From contig LMZS01000157.1 in NCBI GenBank assembly GCA_001567085.1, forward strand, positions 33,826-97,825: a stretch of 64,000 bases of DNA, given 5' to 3'. Each line of letters opens with the position of its first letter. Position 1 is the first letter of the stretch. Made by a program: the position numbers and the translations under genes. This document shows positions 36,106 to 46,378 of the stretch, one piece after another. Origin of the DNA: Chloroflexi bacterium OLB15 (GTDB lineage: Bacteria > Chloroflexota > Anaerolineae > Aggregatilineales > Phototrophicaceae). The notes under the pieces were generated by a model. It was not told the DNA's origin. It saw only the letters and a program-made list of their open reading frames with translations, and did not search any database.

Positions 36106-37263
36106 ATGGCCCGCGATTACTACGAAGTATTAGGCGTTCAGCGCACTGCAAGCAAAGACGACATCAAAAAAGCATTTCGACAACTGGCGCGACAGCTTCA
36201 TCCTGATGTGAATAAAGCGCCGGATGCTGAAGCGCGCTTTAAAGAAGCAAATGAAGCCTATGAAGTGCTTTCAGACGACGAAAAACGCGCGCGTTATGAC
36301 CGTTTCGGCGCGGCGGGGGTAAATGGGCCAACCGGCTTCCCCGGCGCGGGGGGTGCAGCCGGATTTGGCGGCTTTGAAGAAATTTTTGAGGAGTTCTTCA
36401 ACAGCTTTGGCGGCAGCCGATCCAACGCCTCCCGGCGGCGTGGGCCGCGCCCCGGCGCAGACCGCCGCGTAGATGTAACCGTTACCTTTGAAGAATCGAT
36501 CTTTGGCGTTGACCGTGAGGTAGAATTTGAGCGCCTGCAAGCCTGCGAAACCTGCGGCGGCAGCGGCGCGGCAGCTGGCACCCAACCTGTACGCTGCCAG
36601 CAGTGTAATGGCAGCGGCGAAGTGCGGCAGGTTCAGCAAACCTTTTTAGGACCAATGGTGCAGGTAGGCACCTGCCCGCGCTGCAACGGTCGCGGCGAAA
36701 CTATCGCCACCCCCTGTAATACCTGCCGGGGCGCAGGCCGTATGCGGGTGAAAGCCGAACTCGAAGTGCAAATTCCGCCGGGCGTACGCGAAGGCTTGCA
36801 AATTCAACTGCGCGGTCAGGGCGATGCTGGCGAAACCGGCGCGCCCGCAGGCAATCTATTTGTAGTGGTGCATGTCGAAGAACACGAATACTTCAAACGT
36901 CACGACAACGACATCATTCTTGACATCAATATCAACGTGGCGCAGGCGGCGTTGGGCGATAAAATCGTCGTCCCTACCGTTGATGGCGATGTAGAACTGA
37001 TCGTCCCCCCCGGCACGCAAAACGGAAAGTCCTTCCGCTTGCGGGGCAAAGGGGTTCCCCGCCTGCGTACCGATGGCAGCAATTCAGGGCGCGGCGATCA
37101 ATTGGTGAATATTGCCGTTGAAATCCCTAACAAACTGTCTGAAGAACAGCGCGAGCTATTTGAAAAGCTGGCCGAAACGATGGGTGGCGCGGTGACGCCC
37201 CAAAAAGGCAATAAAGGCCTGTTCGATAAGGTGGTAGATTTCTTCAGCGGCGATCAGGGGTAA
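36106..37263 (+). CDS. dnaJ: Chaperone DnaJ (Hsp40)
   Basis: A 385-residue class I J-protein that delivers substrates to DnaK and stimulates its ATPase. J-domain 1-70 with HPD at 32-34, a Gly/Phe-rich linker (about 70-110), and a zinc domain with four CxxCxGxG motifs ([32 protein letters not shown]). C-terminal beta domains and a dimerisation helix follow. All expected elements are present and the length is normal. It is transcribed separately from grpE-dnaK because of the intervening opposite-strand MFS gene. Confidence 0.97.
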   Translation: MARDYYEVLGVQRTASKDDIKKAFRQLARQLHPDVNKAPDAEARFKEANEAYEVLSDDEKRARYDRFGAAGVNGPTGFPGAGGAAGFGGFEEIFEEFFNSFGGSRSNASRRRGPRPGADRRVDVTVTFEESIFGVDREVEFERLQACETCGGSGAAAGTQPVRCQQCNGSGEVRQVQQTFLGPMVQVGTCPRCNGRGETIATPCNTCRGAGRMRVKAELEVQIPPGVREGLQIQLRGQGDAGETGAPAGNLFVVVHVEEHEYFKRHDNDIILDININVAQAALGDKIVVPTVDGDVELIVPPGTQNGKSFRLRGKGVPRLRTDGSNSGRGDQLVNIAVEIPNKLSEEQRELFEKLAETMGGAVTPQKGNKGLFDKVVDFFSGDQG

Positions 37264-37340
37264 TTCTCATTTCACTGACAGCCAGATCAATAGACGAACG
37301 ACATGTACATCGTCCGCCTAGCTTTCTGTGAGGCTTCCCT

Positions 37341-38138
37341 ATGCTCCCTGGCACAGTCCCCTACACACATAGCCAGCTTGTGCGCGATATTAAGGCGCTT
37401 GGCGTAAAACACGGCCAGACGCTCATGCTGCATAGCTCGATGAAAGCTGTTGGTGCGGTCATGGGCGGGCCGGATGTGATTTTGCAGGCGCTGTGTGAGG
37501 CACTAAACCCGGATGGCACCTTGATGATGTATGTAGGCTGGCAGGATATCCCCGATTTAGTGCTGGAACTCCCCGCCGAAACCCGCGAGATATATTACGC
37601 CGAACATCCAGCCTTTGATCCGGCAACCGCGCGGGCGGTACGTGATCACGGCATACTGGCAGAATTTTTCCGCACTTGGCCGAACACGTATCGCAGTCAA
37701 AACCCCGAAGCCTCCATCGTTGCGGCGGGCAATCAAGCACAATATATCACCCGCGATCATCCATTTGACTACGGCTATGGCGCAGGATCGCCGCTGGCAA
37801 AACTGGTAGAGATGCGCGGTCATGTGCTGCTATTAGGCGCACCACTGGACACAATCACCCTGCTTCATTACGCGGAAAACAAGGCGCAGTTACGCCATAA
37901 AAACGTAATCCATTATCAATGTCCGATTTTGCGAAACGGCAAAAAGGTGTGGATTGAGGTTGAAGATTTCGACACTGGCGACCCGCACGACAATTACAGC
38001 TTTGAACAGATCGTGGGCGAATATTTGAAATTAGGGCGCGCGAAGCAGGGAAAAATCGGCAGCGCCAACTCGTATCTATTCGATGCCTCCGACCTAACAG
38101 AATTCGCGATTAACTGGCTGGAAGAGAATTTCGGTTAA
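37341..38138 (+). CDS. Aminoglycoside N(3)-acetyltransferase family protein
   Basis: A 265-residue protein of the AAC(3) family (antibiotic_NAT fold), closest in layout to the AAC(3)-II/III branch. It has LHSSMKAVGAVMGGPDVILQAL (split across residues 30-51), LLLGAPLDTITLLHYAEN with the conserved His, and a C terminus FAINWLEENFG like those enzymes. The well-conserved RSxHPxxS block reads RSQNPEAS (118-125), so the His before Pro is Asn. Family members transfer acetyl from acetyl-CoA to aminoglycosides, but many environmental homologues have unknown substrates. Convergent with the SDR gene, overlapping by 4 bases. Confidence 0.82.
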   Translation: MLPGTVPYTHSQLVRDIKALGVKHGQTLMLHSSMKAVGAVMGGPDVILQALCEALNPDGTLMMYVGWQDIPDLVLELPAETREIYYAEHPAFDPATARAVRDHGILAEFFRTWPNTYRSQNPEASIVAAGNQAQYITRDHPFDYGYGAGSPLAKLVEMRGHVLLLGAPLDTITLLHYAENKAQLRHKNVIHYQCPILRNGKKVWIEVEDFDTGDPHDNYSFEQIVGEYLKLGRAKQGKIGSANSYLFDASDLTEFAINWLEENFG

Positions 38139-38947
38139 ACCCGATATTGCTTCAGCGCGCGGCGACCAATGATGTTTGGCACCAGCGCATTTGCCCAGAT
38201 GATCAGGCGATCAAAGAAGCGCAGGATCACCGTTTTCTGGCGCTTGTTCACCGCTTTAACCATCGCCTCACCCACCTTTTCGGCAGGCATCACGGGCAGC
38301 TTTGGCGCACGCGCAGCATAGCCAGAAGCGCCCAACCGCTTCTCATTAAATTCAGTGGCAGTTCGCCCCACCAGCATATCCGTTACGGTAATATGATCCG
38401 CCTCTAATTCTAAGCGCAGCGAGCGCGCAATGCTGCTGACGAAGGCTTTGCTGGCGCTGTAACAGGCGGTATACGGCGCGGTCATATTAGCGGCCACTGA
38501 CGAGACGATGATGATATGCCCGCCGTTACCCTGCTTACGCATCACTGGAACAACCGCCCGAATGCTGTGCAAAACGCCATCAATGTTGGTACGCAGCAGG
38601 ATTTGCAGATCATCCCAATCGGAATCGACGACAGCGCCACGCTGCCCAACGCCTGCATTGGCAACCAGCACATCAATATGACCAAAGCGCTCCAAGCCCT
38701 TTTGTAACGCAAGCTGCATATCATTCGGATCGCGCACATCCAGCGCAACCGCATAGATTGCGCCGTGTGGCGAAGGCAAGCGCTGCACCGCCGTTTCCAG
38801 AGACGCCAAACGGTCTACCCGCCGAGCAGTGGCGATCACGTTCGCGCCAGATTTAGCAAAAGCCAGCGCTGCGGCGTAGCCAATGCCCGACGACGCGCCA
38901 GTGATCAGGACAACCTGATGATTATTTGTATGGGGAGTGACGGTCAA
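38135..38947 (-). CDS. Short-chain dehydrogenase/reductase
   Basis: A 270-residue classical SDR using NAD(P)H. TGASSGIG (about 16-23) binds the cofactor, NAG is in VANAGVGQ, the catalytic Ser is in IIIVSSVAAN, and YSASK gives the Tyr and Lys. ARR after the second beta strand favours NADPH. The start codon appears to be TTG with AGGA upstream. The C-terminal hydrophobic stretch DRLIIWANALVPNIIG could associate with the membrane. The substrate is unknown. Confidence 0.85.
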   Translation of the reverse strand: MTVTPHTNNHQVVLITGASSGIGYAAALAFAKSGANVIATARRVDRLASLETAVQRLPSPHGAIYAVALDVRDPNDMQLALQKGLERFGHIDVLVANAGVGQRGAVVDSDWDDLQILLRTNIDGVLHSIRAVVPVMRKQGNGGHIIIVSSVAANMTAPYTACYSASKAFVSSIARSLRLELEADHITVTDMLVGRTATEFNEKRLGASGYAARAPKLPVMPAEKVGEAMVKAVNKRQKTVILRFFDRLIIWANALVPNIIGRRALKQYRV

Positions 38948-39093
38948 TTGAAAATATCCTCGACCACCCGCACAAACTCAGATCGCGCCAATATGCGACC
39001 TGAACTTTCAAGGCGGGCGGCAGCTCTCTTATAATCTTCACCGCGAATCAAATTGGGTTCAGCAGCCTTATATACCCTCAAATACAGCAGAGG

Positions 39094-40800
39094 TTATATC
39101 ACTGCCATTTCCTGATACACGCCAAAAACCTCGCGCATCACATCGGTCATTTCGCCCAACGTACAATCGGCTTTTGCCGCCTCAATCAAGTACGGCATCA
39201 CATTCTCAGCGCCCCGGCATGCTTCCTTCAGGGCTAACAACGCCTGGCTTGTGCGCTCGTTATCGCGTTCCAGGCGCAGCGCCTGCAAGCGAGCGCACTG
39301 TCGGGCAAAACCCTGCGGATCCATCTCCAGAATCGGTATCGCAATTGGTGCATCGTCGGTGTAGCCGTTCACGCCGACGATAATGCGCTCGTCAGCATCT
39401 ACTTCACGCTGATAGCGGTAGCTGGCATCGGCAATTTCTTGCTGCATGAAGCCCGTTTCAATGGCTGGTAAAACGCCGCCAAGCGCCTCGATACGGTCAA
39501 AATAGCGATACACTTCCGCCTCAATACGATCTGTCAGCGCCTCCACAAAGTAGCTGCCGCCCAACGGATCAATCGTGTTGGTTACGCCGCTTTCCTCAGC
39601 GATGATCTGCTGTGTGCGCAAAGCCAGCGTGACGGCCTGTTCGCTAGGCAGCGCCAGCGCTTCATCCATGCTGTTTGTATGCAAGCTCTGCGTGCCGCCT
39701 AATACGCCAGCCAACGCCTGAATCGCCACGCGAATCAGGTTGTTTTCCGGCTGCTGCGCGGTCAGGCTAACGCCTGCTGTTTGCGTGTGGAAGCGCATCA
39801 GCAAAGAGCGTGGATCGCGGGCGCCAAAGGTATGCGCCATCTCTCGCGACCAGATGCGACGTGCCGCGCGCAGTTTAGCGATCTCCTCGAAAAAGTCGTT
39901 GTGAACGTTGAAGAAGAAGCTGATGCGCGGTGCAAACGCATCAATGTCAAGGCCGCGATTGAGCGACCAGCGCACGTACTCAAGGCCGTCCGCCAGCGTA
40001 AAAGCCAGCTCTTGCGCGGCTGTGCTGCCCGCTTCGCGAATATGATAGCCGCTAACGCTAACGGGATTCCACAGCGGCAGGCGTTCAGCAGCATATTCGA
40101 TGGTATCCACCACCAGCCGCATTGAAGGCTCTGGCGGGAAGATATATTCTTTCTGGGCGATGTACTCCTTCAAAATATCATTTTGCAGCGTACCGCGCAG
40201 TTTCTCAGGCGCAACCCCCTGCTTTTCGGCGGCGGCGATATAAAATGCCCATAGTATGGCCGCCGGGCTGTTGATGGTCATACTGGTGGAAACTTCCCCC
40301 AGAGGAATACCGTCAAACAGAATTTCCATATCTTTAAGCGAGCTGACCGCTACGCCACATTTACCGAATTCGCCTAGTGCCTCCGGCGCGTCGGTGTCAT
40401 AGCCCATCAACGTCGCCAGATCGAACGCCACTGACAAGCCCATATTGCCCTGTTCTAACAAATATTTGTAGCGGGCATTGGTTTCTTCAGCAGTGCCAAA
40501 ACCGGCAAACATGCGCATCGTCCACAGCTTGCCGCGATAACCAGAAGCATGGATGCCGCGCGTAAATGGATATTCGCCAGGCATACCCAGATCGGTCAGA
40601 TAATCCTGTTGTGAAGTATCTAACGGCGTATAAACACGCTGAACGGGATCGCCAGATATGGTTGTAAAAGTTTCGCTGCGTTCAGGCATACGGCGCAGGG
40701 TTTGGCGCAGCGTGGTATCTTGCCAGTGATCAAAAGCTTCGCGGATCTGGTTGTTTTCAGGCGTAAGGCCGCCATCAGAAAGGGGCGTTTCATCAAACAT
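39094..40800 (-). CDS. Acyl-CoA mutase large subunit (methylmalonyl-CoA mutase-like)
   Basis: A 568-residue catalytic (TIM-barrel) subunit of a B12-dependent acyl-CoA mutase. It lacks the C-terminal cobalamin-binding domain, so a separate small subunit is needed and is not in this window. Recognisable blocks are [51 protein letters not shown] and [21 protein letters not shown], which carries the CoA-carboxylate Arg of methylmalonyl-CoA mutases, is kept. It probably interconverts methylmalonyl-CoA and succinyl-CoA. I start at ATG 40800 because AGGTGA is spaced correctly; a GTG eight codons earlier is possible. Confidence 0.88.
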   Translation of the reverse strand: MFDETPLSDGGLTPENNQIREAFDHWQDTTLRQTLRRMPERSETFTTISGDPVQRVYTPLDTSQQDYLTDLGMPGEYPFTRGIHASGYRGKLWTMRMFAGFGTAEETNARYKYLLEQGNMGLSVAFDLATLMGYDTDAPEALGEFGKCGVAVSSLKDMEILFDGIPLGEVSTSMTINSPAAILWAFYIAAAEKQGVAPEKLRGTLQNDILKEYIAQKEYIFPPEPSMRLVVDTIEYAAERLPLWNPVSVSGYHIREAGSTAAQELAFTLADGLEYVRWSLNRGLDIDAFAPRISFFFNVHNDFFEEIAKLRAARRIWSREMAHTFGARDPRSLLMRFHTQTAGVSLTAQQPENNLIRVAIQALAGVLGGTQSLHTNSMDEALALPSEQAVTLALRTQQIIAEESGVTNTIDPLGGSYFVEALTDRIEAEVYRYFDRIEALGGVLPAIETGFMQQEIADASYRYQREVDADERIIVGVNGYTDDAPIAIPILEMDPQGFARQCARLQALRLERDNERTSQALLALKEACRGAENVMPYLIEAAKADCTLGEMTDVMREVFGVYQEMAVI

Positions 40801-40907
40801 AAGTATCTCACCTGGATCGCTCACCGAAGGCTGTCTTTAACGATACCACAGAGCGCAACACCAACCGCAATTCCTAAAAAATGGGGGATGCCTCAGATAA
40901 CCAGCCG

Positions 40908-41059
40908 ATACGCAGCGACCACCCCGCGTGAAACAACCTATCCGTTTTCCAGCGGAACCAGAATAAAGCCATCCGGCACTTCTGCGCCATCTGGTTCCAG
41001 CGTCGGCAGTCTTTCGCCCTGCGCGTTCACCCAACCAATACGCAGCGACCACCCCGCGT
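40908..41059. repeat. 22-base direct repeat, copies 130 bases apart
   Basis: ATACGCAGCGACCACCCCGC followed by GT occurs at 40908-40929, just past the stop of the GT39-like gene, and again at 41038-41059, inside its last codons (encoding GWSLRIGW on the minus strand). The offset of 130 is not a multiple of three. It looks like a small local duplication at the 3' end of the gene. Confidence 0.75.
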
Positions 41060-43168
41060 AATTTTCGCCATTCGCAGCCAAAAACAGGCGATCAGTGACC
41101 TGCTGCCCCTGCTCCCATGTCTGAACGGGCGCATAGCCACCTAATGGCTGGCGGTCTTGCTGGGCGATGATATTGCCTGAAGCATCCAGCAGATGCACAA
41201 ACCACGATGCGGGGTCAGCCGCGCTGCCAACAAGCTGCCAGTTCAATTCAACGGAAACGCCGTCTGAATGTGGCTGTATTCGCATACTTTCAAGCGCAAT
41301 ATCGCCAAACTGCCAGCCGCCAGCCTGTGGTTCCGCATCAATCGAGCGAGTATCGAATAACAACGCGCGGTGATCCGGAACCGGCCGTTCCAGCACAAAT
41401 GCCTGCTGTTCCCACAATTCCCGTTCCTGCCAGTTTTCAGGATTGGCAGGGGCGAACCATGTAATCAACCACAGGCGATCCCCCTGTTGCAGCGACCAAT
41501 CCCATAAAGGCCGCGCATCACGATCATTCGGGGCAGTCGGCGCATTGACGGCTACTGCCGGCACGCGCTGTTCAAGATCGAGCAAACCGTCGCCAAACAA
41601 GGTAGTCGCGGCGTATATAGTTCCAGCCGGATGCAGCGCCGCAGAAACCACCGTCATATTTTGCACGCCGCCAGCGGTCGAGCGTGCGCCGCCGACCACC
41701 AGCAGCGCCCCGATACTAAACATAGCAATTAACGCACCGCCAATTTTTGCAGGTATGGCACGAACGACGAGCGCAAGTACCCCAATCGCGATCAACATCA
41801 CCGGCGCAATCCACAGCAGCGGCGAAGCGCCCTCCAGCGCCCAACCGGCAAGCAGCGGCCAGCCAGAAAGCAGCAGCGCCGTATGGCCGATGATCGCGTT
41901 CTGGTAAGGATCAGTCAGCAGTTGATCGAGAAAATCGGTGCGCCAGCGGGTGATATCTCCCCCCACAGCGCGTTAACCTGATATGAGAGAAAAGTTAGAT
42001 GGTCAAAGAGGGCGCCGAGAAGCTGGATATAAAAGGACAGCGCCACAAAACCGATCAGGATTAGCGCCAACCACCACCTTTTGACAGCTTCAACGATCAG
42101 CGGGGCAAGCGCCAGCATCATCAGCGGGATAGCCGGCAGCATGAATCGCGGCCCCCACGTCACGCCGCCGTCCCAGCTCCACCACGAAGCAAACATCACC
42201 AGTTGCAGCATCACCAGCGCCAGAATCAGCCACGCCAGTTTGGAAGTTTGGCGGCGCAGCGTCAGCCAGCCCGGCAGCGCCAGCAGCAGCACTGGTGAAT
42301 ACCAGAACAGGCCGCGATACGGGCTGAGAGTGAGGCCAAATACCCCCGTCATAAACGGGAAGCTGAAACCCTCACCGTCGCTAAAGCGATAGCCGGTTGT
42401 GAAAGGGCTGCCGAAGCGAACGGCGTTATACAGGCCAAACGCGGCAGCAAGCATGAACACCGGCACAGTTAGCGCCAGCACATGCCGCCATTTGCGCTGG
42501 CGCATGGCCTCAATAAACGCCAACAAGCCGAGCAATCCAGCAGGCAGCACGTAGATCGTGTTCACGCCTACCAGCAAACTTATAGCAGTCGCCAGAACCG
42601 TCAGCCAGTTCCAACGTCCGCGCTGCCAGTATTCGTAAAGCCCATACACGGCGATCAAAAGCAGTAGCGCAGCCAGCGGCTCGCCATACAGCGTTCGGGC
42701 ATAGGGAAAGGCCAGCGTCGCCAGTCCATAGATCAGCCCCGCTGCAAAAGCTGCCCATCGCGCATAATTCAGGCGGCGCAAAAAAGCGAATAGCACTAAT
42801 GCCGTCGCGGCGGTGACTACCGGGTTGAATAACATGGCAGCGGCGCGAGTGCTTAAAAACGGCAGCAGATCGGCAGCAAGCACAAACGGCAGCAAGCCGA
42901 GCGATGGCGTGATCCCCTTTTTGCTATAGAGCGCGCCGTCCGCGCCAAAGGTGCCCATGCGCGCGCTGTCAACAGGAAATAGCATATCTGCATAGGCGAC
43001 AGCATGAATATTGGGGTTACCGGTACGAAGCAGCGATGCAGAAACCGCTAACAACGCATCACCATCGGCAGAATCGGGGATGCCCGTATAGATTAGCAGG
43101 TATGCGCCGAGCAGTATTGCGAACAGCGCGGCGGCGTAAGCGGCAGTTGTGCAGCGTGCTTGCAACAA
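40938..43168 (-). CDS. GT39-like multi-pass membrane protein, split by a G-run frameshift
   Basis: Two overlapping frames form one membrane protein of about 743 residues. The first part (43168 to about 41965) has ten or so helices with IPDSADGDALLAVSASLL after helix 1 and resembles membrane glycosyltransferases. The second (about 41966 to 40938) supplies final helices and an extracytoplasmic beta-rich domain (LNWQLVGSAADPASWFVHLLDASG). The coding strand reads CTGTGGGGGGAGAT at 41956-41967; seven rather than six G would join ALWGGDITRW to FLDQLLTDPYQNAIIGH in one frame. If not an error, they would be two coupled genes or a product of transcriptional slippage. Confidence 0.7.
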
Positions 43169-43370
43169 ATCACCCTGTTTACTACGCGAAATACGCTGCT
43201 AACAATACTTCAATCGGCCAATCTGGCAAGGCTATTTGCATCTGCAGGCGGCGCATGGCATACGTTTAAGCGCGGCGAACTAGCTATAAGGTGCTTTCAA
43301 CATTCAATTCCCCGCGTATTTTGCAAACCTGCGGTAACATGATCCCTATGACAGCACAACAGGCAGGGCT

Positions 43371-45263
43371 ATGAGCGAGCAGCAGCGCGACCCGCGACGC
43401 ATCACCCGCGAATTCATGCAGGCGCTTAGCATCAACAAAGAGGACACCGGCCAGCCTCTTGGACTGGTTGATCGCCTGATCCTGCCGGGGCTGCTCGGCT
43501 TTGGCATCGCGGCGGCGGCAATTCAGGTGCTGCAAAGCGATTGGTTGGAATTTTTCCTGCTAAGCGCAAGCGTGATTTTACTCTTGATCGTCGCCATCTC
43601 GCCGCGCCTTCAACGCCGCGTGCTTGGCAGGCCATTCAGCCGCCGTCATGCGCTGTATGTGCTGATCTACTGGATGAGCAGCATCACATGGTTAGGAATA
43701 CTGCGCTACACGATCGGTTTACCCACTACCGGCAAAGATAGCCCGTTGTTCTATATCCTCAGCCTCGCGCTGATCATGATCGCGCTGATCATGATTCGCG
43801 CTGTCCTCACCCTCACACGCTGGTTTTATCCTGTATTCTCGACGCATATCCCGATCTGGGAACAGGTTCTACTGCTGGTGAATGAGGCGCTTGCTGCCGC
43901 CATGTGCGCCTTCTTCTTCGGCAATTTGCTGGCACGCCTGCTGCAACCGGACGTTTTCACACTGTGGAATGACCCGTTATACACCATCGCTGTTGGCGTT
44001 TCAGCGATCATCTACTACACCCTGATTCAATTTATGTGGATTCGCCGCTATAACGACCGGTTAAGTACAACCACGCTGTGGCTGCGGTTGGCGAGAGTGC
44101 TTGCGCCGCTGGCGCTGCTGGTCATCGTGCTGTTGATTGTGCGGCGTATTGTGGAACGATCTGACCTGCGCTCAGCAACGCTGCTGACCAGTGCCGCCAC
44201 CAACCTGGCGATTCTAGCGATTGCGCCGATCATTTTGCTGTTGGCCGTCGTCTTGAGCTATCTGATCTACACCAGCGGGCTGGGCATTCGCCAGCGTTTT
44301 CTGCCAGATTTACTCATGGACAAACTGCCGCCGCGTTTGGCGCAGTTCTTCCGTTCGATCTCCGATATGGATTTGATGCTGATCGTGTGTGTACTGGCGC
44401 TGGCGCTTCCCGCATATGTGCTGTTCGGCGGCAGCACGGTGCTGGCTACGCTGGGGCAAGGTATCATGCAGCAAGGTAGCGCCTTCATTGAAACCAGTGA
44501 GCAGGCGCTGGCGTTGATCGTGGCCTTTCCTTTTTACCTGATCATTCTGGCTTTACTGGCGATGTACGCCTACGTGATCGCCCAATCTGGGCTGTCAGCC
44601 CATGATCGTGACGAACTGGTGGCGCGGCTGCCCATCGGCTTTCTGATCATCATGATCATCACGCTGTATTTATTTGCCGTGCCGTTCACGCAGGCGCTGA
44701 TTGATGGACGGCTGCCGCGATTGCCGCAAGATTTAGGGCGTATTCTGCTGTTTAGCATTCTGATACCGCTGGTTTTGCTGTATGCCCATTACTTTGTGCT
44801 GGTGCGCCTGCCTTATTCACGCGGGCAGCGCAGCTGGCGGGACGCACACAGCGTGGCGCTCGCAAACCAACTGGAAGCTATTGACGGGAAAATTAACAGC
44901 TTAAATCAAGAAATCAGCCTACTCGATCAATCATGGCACGATCACCTGAATCGGGAGTCGGCTTCCCGATTTGAAACGCTGTACCACTACGTTCAGTTAA
45001 ACGGTATGCGCGACGATATGAACATGCAGCGCTTACAGGTAGTTGCCGAACGCCAGCAGCTTACCGAGCTTTCCGATGCGCCAATTTCGGTGGCAGTAGC
45101 CAGACTGCCGCTGCGGGTGGTCAGTCTGGGCATCCCCCTTTTGCTGATGATTCAGATTTATCAATGGGCAGTGCTCAATAACGGGCTGCGTGAAATCATC
45201 AACAATCCTAACCTGAACGTTGTGGATTTCTTCCGCGAAATTTTGAAGCAGCTTCAGTTTTAA
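43371..45263 (+). CDS. Large multi-pass membrane protein of unknown function
   Basis: 630 residues with roughly 13-14 hydrophobic helices spread over positions 35-480 and one more near 565-585. Between these is a cytoplasmic, coiled-coil-like stretch (about 495-555: LEAIDGKINSLNQEISLLDQ). No transporter or enzyme signature is visible and I do not recognise the family. It begins with ATG after a GGCAGGGCT site. The CHAD gene follows in the same direction after 96 bases. The Glu/Gln-rich coil between membrane regions suggests oligomerisation. Confidence 0.6.
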   Translation: MSEQQRDPRRITREFMQALSINKEDTGQPLGLVDRLILPGLLGFGIAAAAIQVLQSDWLEFFLLSASVILLLIVAISPRLQRRVLGRPFSRRHALYVLIYWMSSITWLGILRYTIGLPTTGKDSPLFYILSLALIMIALIMIRAVLTLTRWFYPVFSTHIPIWEQVLLLVNEALAAAMCAFFFGNLLARLLQPDVFTLWNDPLYTIAVGVSAIIYYTLIQFMWIRRYNDRLSTTTLWLRLARVLAPLALLVIVLLIVRRIVERSDLRSATLLTSAATNLAILAIAPIILLLAVVLSYLIYTSGLGIRQRFLPDLLMDKLPPRLAQFFRSISDMDLMLIVCVLALALPAYVLFGGSTVLATLGQGIMQQGSAFIETSEQALALIVAFPFYLIILALLAMYAYVIAQSGLSAHDRDELVARLPIGFLIIMIITLYLFAVPFTQALIDGRLPRLPQDLGRILLFSILIPLVLLYAHYFVLVRLPYSRGQRSWRDAHSVALANQLEAIDGKINSLNQEISLLDQSWHDHLNRESASRFETLYHYVQLNGMRDDMNMQRLQVVAERQQLTELSDAPISVAVARLPLRVVSLGIPLLLMIQIYQWAVLNNGLREIINNPNLNVVDFFREILKQLQF

Positions 45264-45359
45264 GAACAACCTACGGTTTGTGTTAAATTTACATGATATA
45301 GCTGCGAGTTGAGCTAAGATGCGCGTATGATTTTCGCCTATCGAACAGGTTAACCCCTT

Positions 45360-46331
45360 ATGATCGAATACCCTTCCGATACCCTGCTTGATGATTTGCG
45401 CGAGCAGGAGCAGCCGCTTTCCGGCGAAGACAGAATGGCTGAAGCCGGAAGAAAAGTCATGCTGCGCCAGCTCATTCAGTTAATCCAAAATCAGCCCGGT
45501 GTGGTTACCGGGGAAGATGCGAACGCCGTTCACGATATGCGTGTTGCCACCCGGCGCATCCGCAGCACACTACGCTTGCTGGAAGGCTACTATAAATCCA
45601 GAGTTGTGCGTGCATATCAGCATGAGCTTCGCGGTATCGCCCGTGCCTTAGGCGCAGTACGCGATCATGATGTGCTGCTGGAACACCTTCAGGCATACAA
45701 GGGAACGCTCAAATCTGATGATTTGCAGCAATCCGCTTTAGATGCCTTAATCGAGCAGATCGAGCAGGAACGCGCCGTTGCCCGGTATCACCTACTGCGC
45801 CTGCTGGAAAAAAATCGCTACAACCGCTTTATTGCCGATTTCGCGGCATTTGTCTGTACACCCGAAAGTGGCGCGCGCAAACTGGATGATAGCAGCGTGC
45901 GCCCTATCCAGATTCGCCACGCCCTGCCGCCGCTGATTTACGAACACCTTGCTACCGTGCGTGCTTATGACAGCGTGCTGGCCGAAGCTGCAGATGACCA
46001 GCTTCATGCCCTGCGTATTGAATTCAAACGCCTGCGCTACGCCTCCACGCTATTTGACGATGTATTGGGCAGCCAGATCAAAGATTTCAATAAGGAACTG
46101 GCGAATTTTCAGGATCATCTTGGGCGTATGCAAGATATTGTGACCGCAACCGGCGTCATCAATGCCCTGCTTCCAGAACTTCCGGCGGAAGTGGAAGCAG
46201 GAATACAGCCCTATCTTGAGAGTTTGGCGTTAGAACATGAAAGCCTGCGCGGGGATATTGGCGCGTTGTGGAAGAAGTTTAATTCCAAAGCGGTGATGGG
46301 AAAACTGGGCGCGGCGGTTGCAGCGTTATAA
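45360..46331 (+). CDS. CHAD domain protein
   Basis: A 323-residue helical protein of the CHAD family (conserved histidine alpha-helical domain). Characteristic is the run VHDMRVATRRIRSTLRLLEGYY (split over residues 57-80) with the conserved His and many Arg, and a second half with LHALRIEFKRLRYASTLF. CHAD domains bind inorganic polyphosphate and are often paired with CYTH or ppk genes. Here no such gene is adjacent, although a CYTH protein occurs at the right end of the window. It lies downstream of the unknown membrane protein. Confidence 0.87.
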   Translation: MIEYPSDTLLDDLREQEQPLSGEDRMAEAGRKVMLRQLIQLIQNQPGVVTGEDANAVHDMRVATRRIRSTLRLLEGYYKSRVVRAYQHELRGIARALGAVRDHDVLLEHLQAYKGTLKSDDLQQSALDALIEQIEQERAVARYHLLRLLEKNRYNRFIADFAAFVCTPESGARKLDDSSVRPIQIRHALPPLIYEHLATVRAYDSVLAEAADDQLHALRIEFKRLRYASTLFDDVLGSQIKDFNKELANFQDHLGRMQDIVTATGVINALLPELPAEVEAGIQPYLESLALEHESLRGDIGALWKKFNSKAVMGKLGAAVAAL

Positions 46332-46357
46332 AAAATGAGGCGCTTTTAGCGCCTCAT
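46330..46357 (-). terminator. Intrinsic terminator between convergent genes
   Basis: Perfect arms ATGAGGCGC / GCGCCTCAT (9 bp) with loop TTTTA, followed on the minus strand by a run of T (46330-46335). It serves the minus-strand genes ending at 46379 and may also slow plus-strand transcription. Confidence 0.75.
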
Positions 46358-46378
46358 CCCCTCTTTCACCTTTCAGGA

